64,000 nt of DNA from contig NMRA01000650.1 in the NCBI GenBank assembly GCA_002633005.1, positions 20,850-84,849 on the forward strand, in the 5' to 3' direction. Of the stretch, positions 41,301 to 53,600 are shown piece after piece. The DNA comes from Phoronis australis (taxonomy: Eukaryota; Phoronida; Phoronidae). The notes under the pieces are model-generated. The model was given only the letters and a program-made list of their open reading frames with translations, did not search any database and was not told the origin of the DNA. Position 1 is the stretch's first letter. Every line of letters begins with the position of its first letter. The position numbers were made by a program, and so were the translations under genes.

Positions 41301-44300
41301 GCGCATTCTGTTACACGTCTTTGTGCTACGTTCATTATGGCATTATAGGCAAAGTAAAGAACTTTTACAGAGCACTTGAAAATAGAAATGACCCATCCTA
41401 TACAGCCGTGGCCTTTAGTTTGAGTAAATGGACATACAGTACAATAAGGTCATGGCCTTGTATTCCGGGGATTACGATACATGAATGTTTACGGAAACAT
41501 TGACAATCCGTACGAGTTGCAGACATTAGACATACTCTGTGAAGTGGACCAATAGGCTAAATAGTATTGGAGTTTTTAACAAATGTATTGAATATGCCCT
41601 TAATTAGAAACTAAACGCTCGGCTTGGTTTCCGGGAGTTGTACATGTACGTGACTAATCGATTGCTACCGGTACTCAGTCGTGCATGTCCAATGGTGGTC
41701 GGCGACATGGAATATTCCGAGAAGAAAGATGCTGGTGTGGCAACTGCTAATTAAATACACGTTGATCAGAAAATTATTACTGAACATGTAAGCAGGATAA
41801 ATGAGAATCGTTTCACTTTGGTTCCTGGTAATTAACCGTATTGTTATGTTTGATTGTCCTTGTGGGTTTACTTTCCAAATCTTCACTGAAGGTGTTGTTT
41901 TTGACGCTCTGTTGACCAAGCGAAAAATCACTTTGTTCACTAAGTTCGTGGGAAGTGATGAATTATAACTAGTTCGTTTTTATTTCGGTTTAAGATATGT
42001 CAATGTTCGTTTACACTTTGCCTGAAATTGCTAAAGCATTGCCACTTACTCAACCCTGTCCAGTTACATTGTATACATGTATATAAGTATCTCGTTTCGT
42101 ACTCGTATTTGTTTATTTAAGCCTGTTTTATTTGATGTAGACTGGCGACACACCACTGCACCGTGCTTGTGAATATGGCCACCTGGATGTTGTGAAACTC
42201 CTCATTGAAGAGGATGGTGATGTCACAGTTGTCAACCAGGTAAACATGAATGTAAATGGAACTGTGTGGTAAGACACACTTTTACATGAATAGTGACCAT
42301 GTCATCTAACTTTGCCATAACTTTACCTTAATAGTGAACATGTCATCTAACTTTGCCATCACTTTACCTTAATAGTGAACATGTCATCTAACTTTGCCAT
42401 CACTTTACCTTAATAGTGAACATGTCATCTAACTTTGCTATAACTTTACCTGAATAGTGAACATGTCATTTAACCTTGCTATAACTTTACCTGAATAGTG
42501 AACATGTCATTTATCCTTGCTATATCTTTCCGATGTGGTGTTATCTTCCCGTTAGTAAAGTATCAGGTTTAGTTTTATTAGTTGTATCATGTAGTTGCAA
42601 AAACTTCTAAGGCTGTAAGGATGTATTTCATCATTTCAATGTTCATGTTTCGTTTTACACAGTGCCACGAAATATGTTGGTTCACGTCGGTTTCATTCGG
42701 ACTGTTAATTTTGTGCTATGCACTGTTTTTAATGTTCCTTCGCACAAGCAACATCAGACTAATTTGTCTGATTCATTAAACACCTTAAAATTGACCGAAA
42801 CTCTCTAAAATAGTAACCTTTAAGTCACCAAATGCTTGCTGTTATTTGTGCCTCGTTTTTTTAAAGTAAATATAGTTTTGTGTGCGAGTCTCTACATGTG
42901 TCGGTGAAGTTGGGTTTACTTTTAAATATGATATACATCTGGTGAAACAGTCTTGATCAGAGGCATTACTTGGGAGTGTCAGGACAAGAAATACATCCAT
43001 CATTGTCGCGGAAGTGTTGATAGAAATTGGTGCCCTTTATCTTGACTGATTCTCCTAGTTGTCTGTGACCGCAATTTATGAGAGATGTGTAAATTGAAAA
43101 TCAAAATACTGAGTTAACTCCGCCACTCAGTTTGTCTGGCAGTGTTCATTCGTGATTCATTGGTCTACCCTGATTAATTTGTAGACAGTATGATGCAGTT
43201 ACCTCTCGGGCTGATCTACAGTAAGTCTATTTTGAGACCCCGTTGTTCTTAATCTAGCAGGGATACCCCGCCACTGAAATTGTCTGGCAGTGGATAATTT
43301 TGATACAGTAGAATTAAAATATAAAAAAGTACGCAAAAGTATGCGCATATACAAAGAAATACAACTTAATTTACTGTATGAATGAAGCATAAGACAAGAT
43401 CCTATATGACAATACTGGAGTAAGATTTTCCCCTGATGTTCTTTTTAGTTTGATAAATGCTCCACTACTCTTTATTAAAACGACTCTTTAGAGCAATTCA
43501 AATTTGTTGAACAGGCTTTCTAATCTTCTCAAAGGATGGCGACACTGTACTGCATGAAGCAGCTTGCAGTCTCGTGAATTATCGGTCAGTTGAAAAGTGT
43601 GGTTTTGCCCCTGTTGCCAATAATATAAAATAAAAAGTCGTCAGTTCTTGGCCTCAAGATTGAAAATTCAACTATGGTTGCTTTATCCTTTGATTCTGAT
43701 GTTCTCTTCAAATGAGCTATTGTCCCTTTTACCGATAGATTTCCACGACTGCCCTCCACGGAAAACATGTACTGACTATGTCAACATACATTTCAGTGGA
43801 TTTTAAGGTAGCGTGATTATATGTTAACATACTCAATTTTCTTAAGATTTGACTGTATGGCTGAAAATCCCATCTTCCCAATGTAGCTGCACGTGTTTCA
43901 GCTTGTCGCGAAATCAAAAACTTCTCCAACTTGACAAAAAGATAAACTTAGTCGAGTTTTGCCGCTGACGCCCGGCTTGCACTCAAGAAAATACCCCTGT
44001 CAACCCCTGATTGTCGTTGATATAAGCACGAACCACACTCTCACTTTTGCTCATTAATAGGACACTGTACCTGCCCAAGTAACACGAAATGCAGCCATTC
44101 ATCTTTATCCTTCCGCTTGCTGCGTTTAGGCGTATTTAGGCCATGCGCCTTGATTGTGTTTATGCGATGCAAAATGGCAAACATTGACGTACAATTAGGC
44201 AAATGGAAAGTACTGACCCTTGATGAAAAATATAATAAAAACATCCCGCTTACGAAAGGCACCTGGACCAACAAGTGCGTCTACACTGTACGTGCAAAGC

Positions 44301-47300
44301 ATTTGAACAGAATTTATTCGTTTGGCCTACATGTAAATACGCGCACATATATGAACGGCAATTGTTAAGTTAGGTGCGATGCGGAGAAACTTCGCTAACA
44401 GGGCGTACGATTGCCATTGCGGGTGTTGAATGTTGACTCCACACTGAGGTTGATCTCAGAAAATCCCTTCTCACCTTAATTTTAAACAATTAAGGGGACC
44501 CAAATCCAGCTTTCCTACAAATTTTACTTACAAGCTGTTAGACAAACTTGAACGCATACCTAGATGAATTGCCGAGGTGGTCCTTAATGAAAAATGTAGA
44601 CTTCAACGAAAACCTTGCAACTAAACGTGTAGAAAAATGGAAAGAGTTGTAGCTTCTTTTAATTTGATAACTGTGTGTGAATTGAAGCAACACGGGAATG
44701 ATTCGTAACACATTGATTTGACTTATGTTTACCCATCTGAAAATATCGACGACATTCTACGATTCATGAATGACTATTTCCAATTACTTACAAATTGGAG
44801 AATAATTTGCAAACCTGAAACATTTTCAACATGCATACACATCATTATAATCCTTACGCCATCCGCATATAGCGCAAATCCACAAAACGCGCAGGACTTA
44901 CTAACCCCTGTGCCAGACAAGCAAGCGTTTTGTCAACTTGCATGAAACATTGCGAATTGGTGCTTGGACTTAAACTAATCGCGCATTTCTCCAAATTTGG
45001 TGATTGCTAGTCGCAATTGCGGTCCAGATGATAGTACACTGGAGCTAGGCTGTAACGGCACTGAAATGGTTTCCACCTCGTAATTATAGTCACTGCTTTG
45101 CACTATCTAACAAATCAAGTCTCTCGTACTTCATGGGTAGGTGACTTGGGCACTGACAAACGCTACGTCGATTAATGTTGCAGTCAAAACGCTGACGGCA
45201 TGTTGGTCTTCCCCTCATTTCTTCTCAAACTTGTTATGTCCAAAAGGGGCCACAGCCTTACCAAATCCTGTTTGTTAGTATTTGGCATCCAGTTTTTATT
45301 TCAATTCGAACATAAATATTTATTTACTTTGAAAATTTGAATAAAACGTGAAGTATGCAAGAAAGGTAATGAGATGCTTAGAAATATCCCCTGAAACCTC
45401 TGGTTCGCTAGGTACTTTAAATCAATGGAAACAGTGGATTTTGAAGTTGATCATCTAGATTTTTGAAGTTCTTTAATCATTAAATTTAAAAAATTCTTAC
45501 CTCATGTCTTGGACTCTGGCCCACGGGGTCTAATCTCTAAGTAAAGATGTACTGACTATGTCAACAGACATTTCAGTGGATTTTAAGGGGGCGTGATTAT
45601 ATGTTAACATACTCAAATTTCTTCAGATTTGACTGTATTGCTGAAAATTCCACCTTCCCAATGTAGCTGCACGTGTTTCAGCTTGTCGTTAAATCAAAAA
45701 CTTCTGCAACTTGACAAAAAGTTTAAATTAGCCGAGCTTTGCCGCTGACGCCCGGCCTGCGCTCATGAAAATACTCTCACTGTTTAAAATTATTACTCAT
45801 TGATAATACACTGTACCTGTACAACTACCATGAATGCAGCCATTCGTCTTTACCTTTCCGCTTTCTGCCTCTGCACGTATTAAGGCCCTTGAATGTATTT
45901 GGTTATGCGATGCAAATCAACAAAACGCGCAGCACGCTTGTAATTCTTTAGTTTCTGACAGATTTCAATCATCTGAGATGGATACGAGTAAATTGGAAAC
46001 GTTTCCTTAGCGAGACTTGGCGGTTCCGTAATATATTGTTAAATGTGTGTTTAATTTAAAATTCATTGTTTACTCAAAAGTACTGAAAATGTACCAATCG
46101 TGAAAAGAAAAACACTTGGCGGATGATCGATTACTAGTACATGTGGAATATTTGAGCATTCTTCTTTGAACAAACAGATTACATTACATTTTTATCATCT
46201 CGGTTTTCTTCTTGCACTTCTCTGACCCAGGGGCTTACATTTGTTTAGACGTTGTTGGATATAATGTTGCGCTTAACTTTATTTTGTTAAACTGGTAGCT
46301 GAACCAATAGTTGTAGATATCATTAAAGGCACATCGTCTCAATGCAAATGGCAGAAAATTGACTTAAAACACCACAGTAGGGTAGAGAGAGTGCTCTGTG
46401 TGAGGACGCGGATTTGTCGTTTTTCCGTGACTCGAGTTTTCTGAGTTCCGAACAAACTGCAGTGGGTCGTCAAGCGTTCTTGAGCTTTTAGTCAAACACC
46501 TTGTTAAAGGGACATTTCTTCCAAACTCACCGCTGACTTGGAAACTGACCCACAAAAATATTCTTCAACGTAGTGCCATCCGTTTTAACAATTGGGGAGA
46601 CCCTGCCAAGTCAGTTTCAATTAATCAGTTAATGGATTTAGAAAAAAAATGCCTACAGTGTATAATCTGGAGGAGGAAACTATTCCACGTGTGTTTTGTT
46701 ATTACTTCTAGCTAGGACCCACTAGCCCCCTCTGCCAGAACATCAAACAAATTTGGTGATTGCTAGTCCCCAATTGCGGGCCAGATGATAGTACACTTGA
46801 GCTACGCTGTAACGGCACTGAATTTTTTCCACCTCATAATTAGAGTCACTGCTTTGCACTATCTAACAAATCAAGTCTCTCGCACTTCATGCGAACACAA
46901 ATATTTAGTTATTTTGAAAATTTGACTAAAATGTGAAGTATGCAAGAAAGGTAATAAGATTCCCCTGAAACCCCTGGTTCGCTTGGTACTTTAAATCAGT
47001 GGAAACAGTGGATTTTGAAGTTGATCATCTAGATTTTGAAGTTCTTTAATCATTTTTTTAAAATAAAATGTAAAAAAAAATTCTTACGTTATGTCTTTCA
47101 CTCTGGCCCACGGGGTCTAATCTCTAAGTACATACTGATGCACTCAAATCTTTCACCCTGTTTATCTGGCTAAAAACGAAGTTCAAGTTGGTGGGCATTA
47201 TTGGCGTAAAATCCCAACTTATGAGATGAACAACTCGAGTTGAAGGCAATGAGTACACTAGCGCTACTCTCGAATGCGCAACTTATGGGATGACCAACTC

Positions 47301-47630
47301 GAGTTAAAGGCAACGAGTACACTTGTACTACTTTCGAGTGCACAACTTATGCGATGGTCAACTCGAGTGGAAGGCAATGAGTACACTTGCACTACTTTAG
47401 ATTGCACAACTTATGGGATGGTCAACGCCAAAGACTTGAGTCATTCTAATAAATTGCTGATTTTTTTAATACATTTACTGCCAGACATCACGTAGCCTGT
47501 CTGCGGTTGGGTGCCTCAGTTCTGGATTTGACAAAAGTGTATAATAGCGACTAATAGATATATAAGGCAATACAATGTAGCTGGAAAGGGAAGGGGAGCG
47601 GGGAAGGACATTCACGCGCCACTCACACAC

Positions 47631-47666
<36 letters not shown>

Positions 47667-50600
47667 ATATACATACACCCACACACATATGAAATAGAGT
47701 GTGTAACTCATCACAATAGGGGCACTTATCAGTATTAACCACCCCTATTTTGTATAAAAATTTTGTAAATATTCTTCTATGGGTAAAGAGGTATCTGAAT
47801 TTTTTAATTCGGGACTTATTGGGAGGCTGAAGGGTAAAAAATAAATTTCTCTAATTTCTTTTTCACTACAATTGTTACTTAACCGCACATAAGTGTCGAG
47901 TTTTTGTGCAAAAGTATGTATAGCACAATTTTTAATCCAATCTTTACTACAACTGGTATGATTAATTAAATGAAAGTTATTACAACCAATAGATCTTGGT
48001 TCTAGTTCACCAAGATGCTTCCTCAATTCACTAACAACAACATTGTATTGCAATATACTAAAATTCTTGAGATTGTATTTATTTTTGTTAAAATCCCAAC
48101 TAAGAATTTTATTTTTATTATCTAGAAAATCTTCAGAAAATAACAGTCCCGCTTCAACCATTTCCCGACAAAATACGGACTTATTGCTGAGCAAAATATT
48201 TTGATTATTCCACAACACATTCTTAACAACTTCTATATTCAAAGGCTCTAAGCTTTACGGCACTTCAGTATCAAAGGAATTGTTAATTGACATTTTCAAA
48301 TTTCTTAAACGGAAGTTTGAGAAGAAAATAAGACCACCACCCTGTTTAGTTAAAAGAGACTTGGGATAAAATTTCCAAGTTCAATTTCCTCCTAAATTTA
48401 AACGTTTGACTCAGTTGAACATGAGGCTCTTTTTAATTACTTGCACACTAGGATATTTCAACCCTCCTTCTTCAAATGGAAGTAGTGACAGATCTCTTTA
48501 TTCTTGGTGGTTTTCCACTAGAATCTCTAATTATTTTATCTGTTTCTTTAATCCTACCTGTTGTAACTTCGATATTGGCTAAAACGTGAACCAACTTAGG
48601 CAAACCTTAAGTTTTTACAACATGAATCCTCCTCGTGGGAGTCAAATGTCTAGTTTTCCAAATATTTAATAGATCTTTTAATTTCTGAGTTTTATTGCCA
48701 TAACTTAGCTGCTCAACTTCGTTTTCATTTTGTTCAAAATATATTCCAAGACTTTTTATAGGTTTTGGTGGCCAAGAGATATTGTACATTTTTTTAGGAT
48801 AATGGGCTCCACCTCGGGCAGAAATATATAAACCTTCGCAGTTTTCAGGATTTAAATACAAGCCAGAAATGTCTCCAAATAATATTAAAAATTTAAAATA
48901 TTCTTTTCCGGAATTCTCGTCTAGAATGAGCAAAATGTTGTCGTCTGCGTACTGGCTTATTTTGATTTCATCATTATAAATTGTTAAAAAATGAAAGTAA
49001 TTGATCTTTCTGAAAAAAATGTGACATAAGTTCTGCACATAACACAACAAGGGTACTTGACAGCGGATCATCCTGTCGTAAGCATCTTTCAATGTCGCAA
49101 CACCGAGTGGTGAATCCGTTATTTAACACACAGGATGAGATTTTATTATACAAAAATTTTATTTTACTTATTACCCCATGTCCAAAATTGAAGGCTTTTA
49201 AAGTTTTGAACATATAATCCAAACTTAAGGTGTCGTATGCCTTCTTGAAATCCAGGAATATAATTTAGCCATGTAGTTTATTTTGTTTTTAATATTCCAT
49301 CAAATCCTTAAGTAATCGAATATTTTGGCCAATATACCTTTCAGGTAATGACGTCTGATCAGGGTGAATCAATTTGTCAATGTACTTATGAATTCTATTG
49401 GTAATGGTTTTTGTGATCAATTTGTAGTCACATTTTAAGAGGGTGATTGACCTCCAGGTATCTAACAACAAAAGTTCCTCACTGTTTTTGCTTTTGGGTA
49501 TAAGAGTTATGACACTTTGTCTCTGTGACGTAGACAATTCGCCCCTCTGGAAGCTAAAATTAAAACTCTCTATTAATTCATATTTAATTACCCCCCAAAA
49601 CTTTTTGTAAAACTCATATGAAATACCGTCGTTACCCGGTGTTTTGTTATATTTTGTTCCTTGGAGAACATCGAAAATTTTTGGATCATTGAAATCTTGA
49701 TCAAGTTCCAGAGACTCTTCTTCAGAAAGTTGTTTATATTTTCGGAGTGTAAGTATTGTTGGTAGGGATCCACAATTATTTTCTTCTTTGGAATACAAAT
49801 TTTTATAATACCGGATTTGTAACTCTCTTACTCCAGTAGGAGTAGTAACACTTTGGTGACCATCTTTTAACGAACGAATTTGTTTTTGTACGCAATTCCT
49901 CACTTCGAGGTTTATAAAATACTGAGAATTTTTCCCTTCCTCTGCCCATTGAACTTTGCTCCTTATAATAGAGCCTTTAATAGACACAGTTTGTAATACT
50001 TGAAATTCCGTTTTTGCCTTGTTCAAGGCTAATTTAGCTTCTTCGTCAGCCGGGTTATTTTCGACTTGACACGTCAGCATATTTCTTTTATCAATAAGAT
50101 GGAAATGTTCTTCTTTTCTTTTCGTAAATTTTGTTTTAGCGTAATCAATAGACGCTTTTCTGATATCCGTTTTTGTCAAATCCCACACAAGATTTTTTTT
50201 CGAAGTTAGCATACATTCTTCTGGACGAGTCAACACAATCAGTATTTTTTTGGTAACCGGTGTCATCAAGATAACTATTATTACGTTTCCATTTGCTGAT
50301 GATTTAGATGTCATTGTTGTTGACAGAAATGGAATCCTATCGCAGAAAGGAGTATTATGTAATTCTTTTTTAGAGTGGAAAGCCTAATTTCATTGATAAC
50401 ATCGATTCTGACTGCGGTGTTAATAGAACTTTCTCAGAACTTTCTCACCAGTAAATTACTGAACCTTTCTGAGTCATGTCATAACACAATCTAATCGCAC
50501 CATTGCAATCCAATGAAAGAGCTTCTGAAGTGTCCTCTTAAAATTCCGAAGTTGAACCGGCGTGAAACCAGCATACCATATTGAAAACAACTTGGAATGG

Positions 50601-53600
50601 TGGGTCAAATGTCACACCGTTCAGTGACTTAATGCGCTCGTACCAAAATCCAGAAAACGAAGAGTCTGTAAAATCACCGATTGAGAAACGTCAGAGAAAA
50701 TGGTCTTTATTGCTAGATGGGCCGTGAACACAAAGTCTGAATAAGGTCACACTTTTGTAAAATGATTTGCTTGTTTTGCCACTGTTCTAATGACGATAGT
50801 GATACAACGTTTCTGCTATCTTGAGTCTGAAAATATGTCATGTTGTATTTTTCATTTTCGACATTTCCGTTCATACTGCGGTCCTTATGATTTTTTCCTT
50901 CATTGGCAATTCCATTTTTAATCCATTATTAAGTAATTCTTCAGATTATTTCATAACAAGTAAGCTCTCTGTGCCTTTGTTTCGTGTAACATCAACCAAG
51001 CCTACATATCATTTTGGAACAGAAATGGACTGTTGGAATGTTGGTGGTCCTGTTAGTAGAAATTACCCCTGTGAAAGAAAACAATCCAAACAATACACTC
51101 ATCACGTGATCAAAATGTGGACCAGTGTTATCACATATTGTTTTGTAACTCAGCAAAAATAGTCTAGTCTCAGATTACGACATTAAATTACCGTGGAACA
51201 CCAAAAATATCAACAGTCCATAAATGACTCAACACGTTGCTTGAAAAGGTGTTTGTGAGCGTATTATCATAGTGAAGTAACTAACGTGAATCCTACTTTG
51301 AGTTTAGCTCGTGGGCAGTAAAACGAGTGGCGCTGTCGTCTGAAATAACGAGCGGAAATCAACAATTGATCGAACTTCAAAACCACTTGCTGGACTGCAA
51401 AACCCAGTGACCGGTGGTCCAACTAGTGGGACTCCTATACTAGATGGTTGCATCTAAGAGCGGTGTGAGTGCTTGGCAAGTCAAGAGGAGTTACATCTTT
51501 TTAAAAGTGCTTTATTGAGAGACGTGAAACATTTCTCATTGACATTTCCACAGTTCTTCTCTGTTTCAGTTCTAAAAATAAAAAACAAAATGCATAGCAA
51601 AACTCACAGATACAGACAAAATGCAAATTCGGAAATACCAAATACGAAAACACCATGAAAAATACCTCAATACTGCCGCTCCCTGGCTCTCCTCACTGAC
51701 GCCAAATATGCACTGCCACAATGTGAGTAAATCGAGTCGGCGCACAACACTTATACTGAAATGAGGGTCAGGTCACATGCAAATTACATTCAGTCTATTC
51801 AGTCATGAATATACACGTGACCATAAGCCACCAGGAGCAAACAAAGGTAAAGTATCTTACAAGCGGGTTGGCCTGACCTAAAATGGATTGGTTGGTGCTC
51901 AATTACACAACAGGCTCCACACGTTCAAAGCGAGTCTCAGGCGGTCAGGCCGTCGTGTTTGATCTCCGACCAACTAGATATAACGCTGGCCAATGTATCG
52001 GTTCCAACCAACCATTGCTTGTGTGATTTCATCATGTTTTGAAGTCCGGACAACACGTTTGATATACCGGTCATTTGGTTCTGCAGTCCAACCGAGTGTC
52101 CGGGCAAACAGTTTTGAAATCCGACCAATAGCCGGCATCCCCATGAATAAGGTTTTGGATGAAGTCATACAAAATGCAAAACAAGCATTTTTTACAGATT
52201 TTATAGTCACGATTTTGAGGCGTTGATCCAGGTGTTTCATTCTTCAAGATTCAAAAAACGTTATTTTTTGCTTTGACAGTGGACTGTGAGAAAGTGATTT
52301 GACGAAGCAAATGTGGACTTCACGAGTGATGACATTTGGCAAAAAGACACTGTACATGTATCTCACCTTGAGTGTTTCTACTTGTCGTACCTTAGAGGTG
52401 GTATAGGTTCTCCAAATGTTATTGTTCTGTAGAACTGTTTCACACCATTGAAAATATCGACTTTCCAATCGCAAAACTTCTTTACTAAGTCCCTTATGTC
52501 CAGCATGTCACAATCTCATGGGTTCAGTCTCGTTCTTGCCGTGCTTTGTTAAATACACTACATCAGTCATACGGTACATTATGTTCCGCAGCAAACCTCC
52601 ATGTAACCCAGCATCTCCACATGTACACTGTTCTGTATGTTCTGCAGCACACCCTCGTGTAACCCAGCATCACCAGTGTACACAGTATGTTCTACACCAC
52701 TCCTTCGTGTAACCCAGCCTCATCGCGTGTACAATGTACACTCTATGTTCTACAGCACTTCTTGTAACCCAGCATCACCAGTGTACGTGTACATTGTGCG
52801 TTCTACACCACTCCTTCGTGTAACCCACCACTAGGGTTCATCATCATTTTACTGTCATTCCCGTACTAACCGTGCCTTGATTAAAACATTGCACCAATCA
52901 TAGGATACATTATGTTCCATAGCAAACCTTCGTGGAACCCAGCATCACCACGGGCCATTGACGAAATATATCAAGTCGAGTCCTTCCATTTAACTGCTGC
53001 CAATAATTTCACAAAAAGCAGACAGTAGTATGTTCATGTCTACGTAAGATCAATACACATGTGAGGTCATTTGATGTGATCTTTGTCTTTCATTCAAACT
53101 TTTTGTTACAGAAAGGAGAAACCGCTTACGACGTTTGTGGACGTAAAAGCAAAGTCGACGAATCAACTGTCGAAAACATAAAGGAATTCTTAAAGGTAGA
53201 ATTCAAAAAGATTTTCGGATGATTAGTGTATAATTCTAAGATATTGTTGACGGTATTTGTGTGATAATCTTGTGGTTTTAATCATTGGAGTCTCTTTTGT
53301 GAATTTTTCACAATTTCGAATACAGCACCTAATACCGCATGGACGCAAATTTGCGGAATTTGTTATCAAAAAATGAAGCGGTAGCTGCAAATTTGGGTGT
53401 AGGCATCTCCATCGTTTTCAAAGCTTATCTGGTAATTGAAAATCCCGGCGGTCTTTCTTTAAAATGACAATCTACCACAGAGATTGGCATTTCTAATTTC
53501 AAAATAAAATAAAACACACACACACACAATGACGTACACACAAACGGCGCATTTTTTCTAATTAAATACTGTTGCTTTACGATTTGTTTGTACTGTGTAA

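Larger units (their letters stand above)
47665..50314 (-). mobile_element. L1/Tx1-clade LINE remnant, truncated at both ends
   Basis: Minus-strand ORF2 homology runs from 50314 down to about 47665. The endonuclease domain is missing at the 5' side. At the 3' side the sequence ends in a Cys-x2-Cys knuckle (KCPYCDELHTLFHM, about 47690-47740) and then passes into a CA microsatellite. No poly-A tail or target duplication is visible. It lies in intron 8 on the strand opposite to the host gene, the orientation usually tolerated in introns. Confidence 0.9.

Noticed and set aside
42280-42535. CRISPR-like array
   Set aside because: Units are directly contiguous without unique spacers, and the genome is eukaryotic. 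It is a minisatellite. The same applies to the other tandem arrays here.
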